Assembly: GCA_963580245.1 (NCBI GenBank)
Contig: CAUZJO010000121.1
Span: 1-14,020 of the forward strand
Origin: CAUZJO01 sp963580245
GTDB taxonomy: Bacteria > Sumerlaeota > Sumerlaeia > MVZB01
Direction: 5' to 3'
DNA: 14,020 nucleotides
In this document: in pieces, positions 5,390 through 13,846 of the stretch
How positions within the stretch are numbered: the first letter of the stretch is position 1
Layout: every line of letters starts with the position of its first letter
Translations under genes and position numbers: made by a program
Notes under the pieces: generated by a model
What the model saw: the letters and a program-made list of their open reading frames with translations, nothing else
What the model was told of the DNA's origin: nothing
Database searches by the model: none

Positions 5390-7927
5390 TCAGTTATTGT
5401 GCGCGAATTCCCTCGAGGTCATCATCGCCCAAACCATGTCTTCGAGTGCTTCTTTTCGGTCAGCCCTCTCCGCGATCATCGCTTCCAGCACCCCCGTCTC
5501 GTCCGGACCGGGCAGGCGGGCGTAGGCGACCATATAGAATGCATTGATGATCTCACGATCAGAAGTCTCGCCTTCAAGCAATCGATCCAGGCGGCCCCCG
5601 TCGCGCCCGAGTTTCTCATTATACGTCGACCCGGCCAGCATGTGCAACGCCTGGTCCAGGTTGGCCTCGTTTTTTCGCTCGGGGACGACCATCCGATCGG
5701 ATTGCCCGTAGACCTCGAGGAAGCGCAGGGGATGGAGATCGGGTGCCACCAGATTGACCGCCCGCCGCTGATTATGCGCGCCGCCGAACTCGCCGTAGAC
5801 GTCGGTGACCTGGCAAATTGCGTCGAACAACACCTCGGCGTCCAGCGGCCGTGGCCGGTGCCACGAGTAGTTCATTTCGTCCTCCCGGTTCGTGTCGTTC
5901 GGGAGTCCGGATAGTTGATAGGTCTTGGATTGCACGATCAAGCGCATGAGATGCTTGAGGTCGTAACCGCTGGTCTTGAACTCTTCGGCCAGCAAGGCCA
6001 TCAGTTCGGGGTGCGAAGGCGGATTGGTTGACCGGAAGTCATCGACCGGCTCGACCAGCCCGCGGCCGAAAAAGATACTCCAGATGCGATTGACCAGGGC
6101 CTCGGCGAAGTAGGGGTGTTCGGTGACCCAGCGGGCGAAATGACCCCGCAGATCGACGCGCTCCGCCGCGCTCAGTGCCCGGCCGTTGGGAAACGTCGGG
6201 AGCACGACCTGCTTGGTGCGCGGGTGGATCACCTGTTGGCCCGCACCGACCTCCCCATGGCCGGCCGGGTCGTCGATGATCACCATATCGATCCCCAGAT
6301 GACCCAGGCGGGTCAGGTCGCCGTAGAACGCGCTCAACCCCCAGAACTGGTCCTGGCTCCAAGCCTCGTAGGGGTGGTTGTGACACTGCGCGCAATCCAG
6401 CCGTCGGCCCAGGAACACGCGCACCTGCTCGGCCATCTCGTTGGGCGGTTTGGGCAGCTCGCCCCCGATGTGGTAGTAATGCCGGCTGGGACCGTCGAAA
6501 CCCTGAGCGGCGATCCGCTCCATCGCGATCTGGTCGTACGGCTTGTTCTCGGCGACCGAGTTGCGGATCCATTGCCAGTACATCGCGGCATACTTGGAGC
6601 CGCTCTGGCCGTAATTGCTGACGCGGAACAAGTCGGCAAAGCGGTAGGTCCAATAATCGACGTACTCGGGCGAGGCGAGCAGGACTCCGATCAGTTTATT
6701 GCGCTTGTCGGGGTCGGGATCGTCGAGGAACTCGCGAACGCGGTGGCCCGGCGGCAGCGTCCCGGTCACGTCCAGACACACCCGGCGCACAAACTCTGCG
6801 TCGGTGCACAGCTGCGATGGGACAATGTTGAATTTACGTAGTTTACCGAAGACGTGCTCGTCAATGACGTTATAGCCTTCGACCTCGGGATAGTTGGCGA
6901 GGGTTTGGGCGATCACGCCGATGCGGGCACTGGCCGCGTGGCCCGCCGCGCGCACCATGATCGCGGTCTCGCCCGGCTTGACCGGCTCGACAACCCCATC
7001 GGCGTTGACGCGGGCCACCTCTTTGTTGTTCGACTTGTAAGTGACCTGGTCGGTCATGTCCTCGCGGCGGCCGTTGGAGAGCCGCGCGGTCACGAGCAAC
7101 TGCTGCCTGCCGTCGGGGCCTAACACCGACTCGCGCGGCAGAATCTCAATCCCATCGATCACAACCGGCTCTTCGCCGCTCTCTGCTCCGTAAGGCGCGC
7201 CACTAGCAACCCACTCCAGGATCGTTTGATAATCGGACGAGCCGGTCTCGAAGCGGCGTCCGCCGCCGTGGGCCGCCTCTCCGGTCGCCTTGAGCAGGAT
7301 CAGGCTTTGCTCGGCCTGCTCCGGATCGATGCGCGGCGTTTTCGGGCCCGATGCCTCGTCGCTCAGGACCTGAAACTCTCCCCCCTCAACGATCCATTTG
7401 TGGTCCTCCCTGGGATGGACGGCGTTGAGTGACAGTTTGAAGCCGTTCTTGCCTTTGACTCCCCCGTGGCAATCGGCCGCGTTGCATCCCCGCTTGGTGA
7501 GAATCCCACCGATGACGCGAGCGAAGCTGAACGGCGGTTGCTCGTCGGATCCCTCGATCGTGACTCGAGCCTTCGCCGTGACCTTGCCCACTTCGGCCGT
7601 CAGTTCCAGCTCCCCGTCCGCCCGCGCGGTGAGCCTGCCGGCCGCATCGATCGACGCCTTCTCCAAATCGGAGAGGATAAACCAGGTCTGATCGGTTACG
7701 TCGCGTTCCAGGCCGTCAGAGTAGGCTCCCAAGACCATAAATCGCTGCGCGGCGCCCGAGCCCCATAGAGCGGCGCCCTCCGGAAGGAACCGCAGCGAGA
7801 TGAGTGTCGGCTCGCCGGATGGATCGTCCGCGAGGCCTCTCGCATCCATCAAACCGATCACGCAGAGCACCGCGAGGACGCCGATCCCGGCCGTCATTGA
7901 ATGTCTTTTTTTCCGATTCGGTTCCAT
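5390..7927 (-). CDS. DUF1549/DUF1553 planctomycete cytochrome c-like protein with two Ig-like domains, copy 1
   Basis: This 845-residue protein is predicted to be exported. It has a basic N-terminus (NRKKRHS) and a hydrophobic stretch (GIGVLAVLCVIGLM). Domain order: a BIG2-like Ig domain (about 41-125); a PSCyt1-like region (130-248) with the motif C148-NAAD-C153-H154; a second BIG2-like domain (255-340); DUF1549/PSCyt2 (about 348-540) with a canonical C512-AQ-C515-H516 followed by NHPYEAW; and DUF1553 (about 566-843), marked by FFGRGLVEPVDDFR and ending in MMTSREFAHNN. CXXCH is the standard c-type heme motif and the spacing of four in the first motif is non-canonical but usual for this planctomycetal group, so the protein may bind two hemes. 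The ligands and redox role are inferred. ATG 7925-7927 has only a weak AAGG upstream; the next Met (residue 11) would also leave a signal peptide. It is 75 bases after the upstream DUF1501 gene and one base before the next. It is a paralogue of the protein at 9360-11999. Confidence 0.93.
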   Translation of the reverse strand: MEPNRKKRHSMTAGIGVLAVLCVIGLMDARGLADDPSGEPTLISLRFLPEGAALWGSGAAQRFMVLGAYSDGLERDVTDQTWFILSDLEKASIDAAGRLTARADGELELTAEVGKVTAKARVTIEGSDEQPPFSFARVIGGILTKRGCNAADCHGGVKGKNGFKLSLNAVHPREDHKWIVEGGEFQVLSDEASGPKTPRIDPEQAEQSLILLKATGEAAHGGGRRFETGSSDYQTILEWVASGAPYGAESGEEPVVIDGIEILPRESVLGPDGRQQLLVTARLSNGRREDMTDQVTYKSNNKEVARVNADGVVEPVKPGETAIMVRAAGHAASARIGVIAQTLANYPEVEGYNVIDEHVFGKLRKFNIVPSQLCTDAEFVRRVCLDVTGTLPPGHRVREFLDDPDPDKRNKLIGVLLASPEYVDYWTYRFADLFRVSNYGQSGSKYAAMYWQWIRNSVAENKPYDQIAMERIAAQGFDGPSRHYYHIGGELPKPPNEMAEQVRVFLGRRLDCAQCHNHPYEAWSQDQFWGLSAFYGDLTRLGHLGIDMVIIDDPAGHGEVGAGQQVIHPRTKQVVLPTFPNGRALSAAERVDLRGHFARWVTEHPYFAEALVNRIWSIFFGRGLVEPVDDFRSTNPPSHPELMALLAEEFKTSGYDLKHLMRLIVQSKTYQLSGLPNDTNREDEMNYSWHRPRPLDAEVLFDAICQVTDVYGEFGGAHNQRRAVNLVAPDLHPLRFLEVYGQSDRMVVPERKNEANLDQALHMLAGSTYNEKLGRDGGRLDRLLEGETSDREIINAFYMVAYARLPGPDETGVLEAMIAERADRKEALEDMVWAMMTSREFAHNN

Positions 7928-8002
7928 TGTGATTCAAGCCTTACGGATTGGAAATAGTTCCGGTCAATTCATCTCATCCTTGAACTGTCTTATCCCACCG
8001 CC
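7928..8002 (-). other. 75-base spacer between the two duplicated gene pairs
   Basis: This is the only real gap inside the minus-strand operon. A TTGACC hexamer is present (minus strand), but no matching -10 element lies 16-18 bases away, and there is no hairpin followed by a U-tract. It holds a short GGAA-N4-TTCC inverted repeat. The most economical reading is an untranslated spacer within one transcript, marking the junction of the duplication. Confidence 0.4.
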
Positions 8003-9358
8003 TCAGAGCAACTCGGTTAACGGCCGGCCCGGCAGATTATTCAGCCCGTTGGCGATGTAGACCGGCCGGCCGAACGGCGTTTCGTAGGTCTTGGTGAAAT
8101 CGATCCCGAAGGCCTTGTAGATCGTGGCGAAGACGTCGCCCATCGCGACGTGCCCGTCCACCGAGTAAGCGCCCTCCTCGTCGCTGGCGCCAATAACCTG
8201 GCCGCCGCGGATGCCGCCGCCGGCAAGCGCGAGTGACCAACAATCCGGCCAATGGTCCCGGCCCCCATTCGGATTGATCTTCGGCGTGCGGCCGAATTCA
8301 CCCATCACCACCACCAGCGTGGTCTCGAGCAGGCCCCGTTGCTCCAGGTCTTCGATCAGTGTTGAAAGCGTGCGATCCAGCGTCGGGCCCAGCTTTTCGC
8401 GCAGCAGCTCGTCGTTGTCCGCGTGGGTGTCCCACTCGGCGTAGCCGTAGCCCGACGCCGTGACGAACCGTGCGCCCGATTCCACCAGCCGCCGCGCCAA
8501 CAACACGCTCTGCCCCACCCGGTCGCGGCCGTAGGCGTCCCTCGTCTGCTCCGATTCCCGAGACAGATCGAAGGCCTTCTTCACCTCGGGCGAGGTGACC
8601 ATCGTCAACGCCCGCTCCGAGAGAGCATTCATAACGCCAAGCTCGCCGCGTTGTTCCAGGTCGCGGCAATGACGGTCAACGACTTTTAAGAACGAGCGGC
8701 GGTGGTCGATCAGGTCGGAAGTCAGTCCCTTGGGCAGCTTGAGGTCGGGCACCTCGAAATCTTCGCCGCTGGGGTCCGGGAGGACCATGGGGTCGTAATC
8801 GGGCCCCAAGAACCCGGCGCTGAACCCGTCTTTGTAATCCGGGAAATAGGTTTCCCACGGCATCGGCGCGAGCAGGTACGGAGGCACCGCGTTGCGTGGC
8901 CCGCGTTCCTTGCAGATGACCGAGCCGAAGCTGGGAAACAGCTCGCCGATCGTCGGGCGATGACCGGTCAGCGCGTAATAGCCTCCCTGGGGGTGATTGT
9001 TCTCCTCGGACTTCATCGAGCGAATGATCGCGAGTTTGTCCATGTGGCGGGCGACGCCGGGCAACAGCTCGGAGACCTGAATCCCATCCACGTTGGTGGC
9101 GATGGGCTTGAACCGGCTATTAGGCTTGGGGTCGAATGTGTCCATGTGGCTCGGGCCGCCCTCGAGCCAGATCAGGATGCACGCCTCCGCTTTTTTCTGC
9201 GGCGACTCGAGGCCGTTCGCGGCCCAAGCGTCGGCGAGGTGGAGATACTGTTGAATGCTCATGCCCAGCAGGCTGAGCGAACCGACGCGTAGGAATCCGC
9301 GGCGCGTCACGCCTCCTCCTCCGTTGCATCTTGCGCACTTTGTCATCGTTCCCGCCAT
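8003..9358 (-). CDS. DUF1501 family exported protein, copy 2 (alkaline-phosphatase-superfamily-like)
   Basis: This is the third gene of the operon, 451 residues, with the same architecture as copy 1. A C-x-x-C pair (Cys8, Cys11) precedes a twin-arginine signal (TRRGFLRVGSLSLLGMS, about 18-34). Conserved patches are CILIWLEGGPSHMDTFDPK (60-78), MDKLAIIRSM, EWDTHADND, MGEFGRTPKIN, GRDHWPDCW and GDVFATIYKAFGID. The main differences from copy 1 are at the N-terminus and around the central charged region, where copy 2 has SGEDFEVPDLKLPKGL. The same D, H and E positions are kept, so both copies look intact and probably share chemistry while differing in substrate or partner; that is inference. ATG 9356-9358 begins one base after the stop of the DUF1553 gene at 9360, exactly the spacing of the other pair. 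An in-frame ATG four codons later (before TKCARCN) is preceded by GGCGGGA and could be the real start. TGA 8003-8005 ends it. Confidence 0.92.
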   Translation of the reverse strand: MAGTMTKCARCNGGGGVTRRGFLRVGSLSLLGMSIQQYLHLADAWAANGLESPQKKAEACILIWLEGGPSHMDTFDPKPNSRFKPIATNVDGIQVSELLPGVARHMDKLAIIRSMKSEENNHPQGGYYALTGHRPTIGELFPSFGSVICKERGPRNAVPPYLLAPMPWETYFPDYKDGFSAGFLGPDYDPMVLPDPSGEDFEVPDLKLPKGLTSDLIDHRRSFLKVVDRHCRDLEQRGELGVMNALSERALTMVTSPEVKKAFDLSRESEQTRDAYGRDRVGQSVLLARRLVESGARFVTASGYGYAEWDTHADNDELLREKLGPTLDRTLSTLIEDLEQRGLLETTLVVVMGEFGRTPKINPNGGRDHWPDCWSLALAGGGIRGGQVIGASDEEGAYSVDGHVAMGDVFATIYKAFGIDFTKTYETPFGRPVYIANGLNNLPGRPLTELL

Positions 9359-9359
9359 G

Positions 9360-11999
9360 TCATAGATTGTACGCGAACTCGCGCGAGCAAATCAAGGCCC
9401 AGGTAAGCGCCTCGATGCTCTCCCTGCGCGAGGGCTCCTGGGCGATAAGGGCCTGCAACTCGGCTCGCTCTCGGTCGGTGGGGTAGCGGCAGAGCGCCGT
9501 CAGGTAGAGCTCCTCGATGATTGCCTGATCGTCGCCGCCGCCCCCGAGCAACCGGTCCACGCGCCCGCCGGGTCTTGATATCCTATCGGTGTAAGCGGCA
9601 CCGGACAACATGTGCAGGGCCTGGTTCACGGTTTCATCACCGTCGATCCTCGGGAATCCCAGCCGATTGGATCGGCCAAAGACATCGAGAAACATCGAGG
9701 GGGCCATGTCGGGAACGAGATGCACCGCGCGCGTGCCGGCCGGGGCCCGACCGCCCTTGATCACAAACTCTTCATCGACGCCCGTCACCCGCGTGATGGC
9801 GTCGAGCAACACCGCGGCCTCCAACCGCCGCGGGCGCCAGCGGGAGTAGTTGATCAGGTCAACCTGGTTGGATTCATTCGCCCGGGAGGACAGCTGATAG
9901 GTCGTGGACTGGACGATGGCGCGCATCAGGTGTTTCAAGTCAAAGTCGTGGTCCTTGAAATCCTCGGCCAGCGCATCGATCAATTCGGGATGCGTGGGCG
10001 GATTGCCGGGCCGGAAATCGTCCACGGGTTCAACGATGCCGCGACCGAAAAAATACCACCAGATGCGGTTGACCGCGGCTCGCGCGAAGGTGGGGTTTTC
10101 ATCCGAGGTCATCCAACGGCCCACCGCCAAACGGGGCCGCGCCCACCCGCCGGCCGCGACGGCGCCCTCGCCGGGGAAAGCGGGTTGAACCAGCGCCTGG
10201 GTGCGCGGATGCTTCAGCGGCTTGCTCGGCTCCAACCCACTTTTCGGAGGCAGGTCAATGAGCATGGATTTGGATTCGTGTTCGCCGTCCGGTTCGGGGA
10301 TGACCGTCAACCGGCTGAAGAATGCGGCCAGGCCCCAGAACTGGTCCTGGGTCCACGCATCACTCGGATGGTCGTGGCACTGCGCGCATTCCAATCTCAA
10401 TCCCTGAAACAGCCGCATTTGCTCGACCATCAGCTCCTGGGGGATCCGCGGGACGCGGTGGTGATAGAAATGCAACGTGGCGTCGCCAACGCCCCCGGCC
10501 GCGATCAGCTCCCGCGCGATCTGATCATAAGGTTCATTCCGTGTGACGCGTTGGCGCACCCAATCCAAGTACTGATGAGTTGTAACGTGATGAGTTCGCG
10601 AGCTGTAATAAACCCTGAACAGGTCGGCGAAGCGATATGTCCAGAAATCATCGAACTGAGGCGAATTCAACAGCGTCTCGATCAGCTTGTCCCGCTTGTT
10701 CGGATTGGAATCGGCAAGGAATTCACGGACGCGGTCCGGCGGGGGTAGCGTGCCGGTCAGGTCCAGACACACTCGGCGCAAAAACTTGGCGTCACCGGTG
10801 AGTTGTGACGAAGCGATGCCGAACCTTCGCAGCTTCGCAAAGACGTATTCGTCGATGAAGTTGCGAGCCGGCGGCGGATCAGGGTAATCGCCGACCGGCG
10901 CCGAGACGACACCCACGGGGACGGTGACCGCATGGCCGGGCGCGCTGACGATGATCGATGTTTCACCGGCGCCGACGGCCTCGACGATGCCTTCAGGATT
11001 GAGCCGCGCCACGGTGGGGTCCTGAATCTCGAGATGCGCCCGACCGGTCAAATCCTCGCTCCAGCCATTGGAGAGGCGCGCCGTGACCAACAATCGGTGC
11101 GTGCCGACGCCTTCTTCAAGGATCATCCTCGGCGGCTCGACTTCGAGCGCGCGGATCGAGATCGCTTCCCGGCCCTCTTCATCGCCATGGGGAACCCCGG
11201 ACCGGATCCATTCGAGCAGCGTCTGATAGTCAGGCGAACCAACCTCCAGCACGTGTCCTCCTCCGTGAGCAACGCTGGCCGTGGGCTTGAGCAGCAACAG
11301 GCTTTGCGCGGGGTTTTCCTTATTGACGCGCGGCTGGGGGTTCTCATCCGGTTCGTCCGTTAGGACCTTGAAAGTCCCTCCCTCGACGATCCACTTGTAG
11401 TCATCACGCGGAACACGCGTTTGTCGCGATAGCTTAAACCCCCCCTGCCCCTTGACACCGCCGTGACATTCCGAAGCGTTGCAACCACGACGAGTGAGGA
11501 TTTCACCGATATCGTGCTGGAAACTGAACGGCCGTCTTTGGGAGGAACTTTCGATCCGCACGGTCGTCGGCACCGATATCTCGCCGATGCTGGCCGACAG
11601 TTGCGCCTCCCCGTCTTCCAACGGACGCAAGAGTCCCTCGGCGTCAATCGTGGCCAGGTTCGAATCGGAGAGCGCAAACGAACTCAGTGCCGTCACATCG
11701 CGTTCGAGACCGCTGGAGTATTGACCCGTGACAACAATTCGTTGTGACGCGTCCGCGCCCCATAAGCTCGGCGACTCGGGCAAGATACTTATCGAGATGA
11801 GTTTGGGTTGGTTGGATGGTTGACCGGTGGCATTCGCTCCCGGTGGAAAGATGAGAGGGACCGAAACAACAAGCGAGAGAGCACATCGCGTCAGCATCGG
11901 CGTGACTGAATGCATCATCGATCTCTTCATTGGGTTGCCTGTCATTCGTGAATCGCTTGTCAATTCACCAGCCGGAAGCTTCGCCACATTAGGAGTCAC
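9360..11999 (-). CDS. DUF1549/DUF1553 planctomycete cytochrome c-like protein with two Ig-like domains, copy 2
   Basis: The longest frame is 879 residues from GTG 11997-11999, which overlaps the TGA of the upstream PPC gene by four bases (GTGA). A more convincing signal peptide begins at ATG 11928-11930 (MKRSMMH, core SLVVSVPLIF, likely cleavage after GANA), and ATG 11943-11945 is a third choice; none has a strong ribosome binding site. Numbering from the GTG, domains are BIG2-like (about 65-150), PSCyt1-like (155-275) with C173-NASE-C178-H179, BIG2-like (280-365), DUF1549/PSCyt2 (375-565) with C538-AQ-C541-H542 and DHPSDAW, then DUF1553 (595-877) with FFGRGIVEPVDDFR and the closing ICSREFAYNL. 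Every landmark matches copy 1, including both Cys-His motifs. Copy 2 has a longer spacer between DUF1549 and DUF1553 (EPDGEHESKSML, then a Gly-rich EGAVAAGGW). Probably exported and possibly heme-binding; the reaction is unknown. It precedes its DUF1501 partner by one base. Confidence 0.92.
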   Translation of the reverse strand: MTPNVAKLPAGELTSDSRMTGNPMKRSMMHSVTPMLTRCALSLVVSVPLIFPPGANATGQPSNQPKLISISILPESPSLWGADASQRIVVTGQYSSGLERDVTALSSFALSDSNLATIDAEGLLRPLEDGEAQLSASIGEISVPTTVRIESSSQRRPFSFQHDIGEILTRRGCNASECHGGVKGQGGFKLSRQTRVPRDDYKWIVEGGTFKVLTDEPDENPQPRVNKENPAQSLLLLKPTASVAHGGGHVLEVGSPDYQTLLEWIRSGVPHGDEEGREAISIRALEVEPPRMILEEGVGTHRLLVTARLSNGWSEDLTGRAHLEIQDPTVARLNPEGIVEAVGAGETSIIVSAPGHAVTVPVGVVSAPVGDYPDPPPARNFIDEYVFAKLRRFGIASSQLTGDAKFLRRVCLDLTGTLPPPDRVREFLADSNPNKRDKLIETLLNSPQFDDFWTYRFADLFRVYYSSRTHHVTTHQYLDWVRQRVTRNEPYDQIARELIAAGGVGDATLHFYHHRVPRIPQELMVEQMRLFQGLRLECAQCHDHPSDAWTQDQFWGLAAFFSRLTVIPEPDGEHESKSMLIDLPPKSGLEPSKPLKHPRTQALVQPAFPGEGAVAAGGWARPRLAVGRWMTSDENPTFARAAVNRIWWYFFGRGIVEPVDDFRPGNPPTHPELIDALAEDFKDHDFDLKHLMRAIVQSTTYQLSSRANESNQVDLINYSRWRPRRLEAAVLLDAITRVTGVDEEFVIKGGRAPAGTRAVHLVPDMAPSMFLDVFGRSNRLGFPRIDGDETVNQALHMLSGAAYTDRISRPGGRVDRLLGGGGDDQAIIEELYLTALCRYPTDRERAELQALIAQEPSRRESIEALTWALICSREFAYNL

Positions 12000-13846
12000 G
12001 GGCTTCCCAACACCGTAATGGGTATCTCTCGAACGGGCAAAACGGGGCCGAGCCTGCCATCCAATACGGACCGGCAGGTGACCCGAAATGTTTGTGGGTA
12101 CTTGAACGAGGGGGCTTCCGCGTCGGCCACCAGCATGATCGTCGCGTCGCGTTTTTTAGGGATGAATCGCTCCTTCTCGCCTTCGTCCACGGGCGGGCCC
12201 TTGTCGCGTTCGACGTCGGTGCCGGGGAAGGCGTGGACGCCGGCGGGCAGGCCCTCGACGGCGATGGCGACCTCGCCGCGGTAGCCTTCCTCCTGGACGG
12301 TCGTCACCATCAGCTTGCGCGTTCCGCCGGGCTGGATATTGATCCGATCGGCGTTGACGCTCACCGAACCCACGTGCGGAACCTGATCACGGACGAGGAT
12401 GCGATATTTGAACTCCGGTCCGCCCCAGCGCGAGGTCATATCACGCACGCGCAGCCAGTACTCGCCCTCTAATTCAAACGCGTAGATCGTTTTCGGTTCG
12501 ATCGTTTTGGTATAAAACGTGAAGTTACGCACGATCCTGCTGTAGATGTTGGTCAAGAACTCATCGCCCGCGGCGTCCACGACACCCAGGCGGGGATTAA
12601 ACAGCGGCGGCCCCTTGATCGGCGTTTGAATCTCGAACGCCAGCCTCTGCCCCGCTTTGACCCGGAACTTATAGACGTCGACGTCTCCCGGTTCGGAAAT
12701 CACCCCCTCCAAGAACGACGGTATTGAGAACTCCATCGCCGTATCGTCCGTCTCATTGGGTTCGCTTTCGTTGAGAACGGGGACCTCGTTCGGCGCGGGC
12801 GTGGCACTTTCGGCGCCCGGGGCGTCCGCCGCCGGCGGAGTGGCCGCCGCGACCGCTTGAGATTCACCCGCCGCGGCCGCCGCGACCGGCTTGGGCTCCT
12901 CAACCGGTTCAACCGCCGGTCGCGCCTGCGCCGTGCGGGCCCAGAGTTCATCGATCCGCTCGGGCGAAATCGCGCGCTGAAAGCGTCCATGGGAGAGCGG
13001 TGTCGACCCGCCGGGCATCGAGGACGGCGCGATCCGAAGCAAGTAACCAAAGTTCGGCCCGCCCCCGCCCATGAACCCCGACACGCGCGCCAGGTAACGT
13101 CCGCCCCGCTCGAATCGGTAGGTCAATGCGGGATCCTTGGTGATCGTGTCCGAAGCGGGTTCGCCGTTGTACGCCAATTGCGTGATCTGCTGGTCGTTGA
13201 ACCAACTCCCGGTCGCCTCGAACAGGGCGAGTTCGGCGTCAATCTGGGGACCGGGCAGCCGCGTGGTGATCCGAAAGTTCAGCTCCTGCCCCGCTTCAAC
13301 CTCGAACGCATAATAATCCAATTCGCCGTCCCCGGCGATCCGCCCGCTGATGACGGCCGGGAACTCAACCGGCTGCGCCCCGCCGGGCAGGGCGTTGGCG
13401 TCGCCCTCTTCCGCGATGACCCGCTCGGGGAGAACCTGAAACGTGATCGGGCTGGAGAGTCCCTGGGGCGTCAGCAGCCGCAACGCGTGATCGCCGGGTC
13501 GCGCGTCGGGCGCGATGGCCATCCGCACGCCGATGGCCGAAGGTGGCTTTTCCCCCTCGCTCGGCTCTTCCGAAATGATCTGCGCCTCGATCCCGTGGGG
13601 GCCTTGCGATAACGCTTTACCCTCCGCTTCGGGCCCCGTGGTTTCGATCGTGAATAGCCGCGTCCCCCCTCCGAACCAGACGGCGTGAGCGCCGCCCAGC
13701 CCCTCACCATGAATCTCCGCCTCGATGACGCTCCCCCGCTGAGCCCCGATGGGAAACATATAGTCCACCTGTTGCGCCCTCGGGGTGCAGAGCACCGCCA
13801 GGCTAAAGATGACGAATAGTGAAAGGGCTTCTGAAAGGTTCTTCAC
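11996..13846 (-). CDS. PPC-domain exported scaffold or surface protein, first gene of the operon
   Basis: This 616-residue protein starts at GTG 13844-13846, with a signal peptide (core LFVIFSLAVLC); AGGGG lies about 11 bases upstream. Residues about 28-140 look like a TIG/IPT-type beta domain (FPIGAQRGSVIEAEI then HGEGLGGAHAVWFGG), a pattern common at the start of planctomycetal exported proteins. Two PPC-type (pre-peptidase C-terminal) beta-sandwich domains follow: about 160-275 (GDGELDYYAFEVEAGQELNF) and 357-487 (ESEPNETDDTA, then PGDVDVYKFRVKAGQRLAFE). They are joined by an Ala/Pro/Glu-rich linker (about 308-355), probably flexible. The last 125 residues look like another Ig-like domain (INIQPGGTRKLMVTT). 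No peptidase or other catalytic domain is seen, so a binding or scaffold role outside the cytoplasm is the likely one. The stop codon overlaps the start of the next gene by four bases. Genes of this type often lie beside DUF1549/DUF1553 and DUF1501 genes in Planctomycetota, which supports a shared function. Confidence 0.85.
   Translation of the reverse strand: MKNLSEALSLFVIFSLAVLCTPRAQQVDYMFPIGAQRGSVIEAEIHGEGLGGAHAVWFGGGTRLFTIETTGPEAEGKALSQGPHGIEAQIISEEPSEGEKPPSAIGVRMAIAPDARPGDHALRLLTPQGLSSPITFQVLPERVIAEEGDANALPGGAQPVEFPAVISGRIAGDGELDYYAFEVEAGQELNFRITTRLPGPQIDAELALFEATGSWFNDQQITQLAYNGEPASDTITKDPALTYRFERGGRYLARVSGFMGGGGPNFGYLLRIAPSSMPGGSTPLSHGRFQRAISPERIDELWARTAQARPAVEPVEEPKPVAAAAAGESQAVAAATPPAADAPGAESATPAPNEVPVLNESEPNETDDTAMEFSIPSFLEGVISEPGDVDVYKFRVKAGQRLAFEIQTPIKGPPLFNPRLGVVDAAGDEFLTNIYSRIVRNFTFYTKTIEPKTIYAFELEGEYWLRVRDMTSRWGGPEFKYRILVRDQVPHVGSVSVNADRINIQPGGTRKLMVTTVQEEGYRGEVAIAVEGLPAGVHAFPGTDVERDKGPPVDEGEKERFIPKKRDATIMLVADAEAPSFKYPQTFRVTCRSVLDGRLGPVLPVREIPITVLGSP

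Noticed and set aside
9612..10748. Plus-strand open frame of 378 codons
   Set aside because: It is antisense to conserved DUF1549/DUF1553 motifs (including CAQCH) and looks like a codon-bias shadow. The same holds for those at 4264-5181 and 6116-6841.
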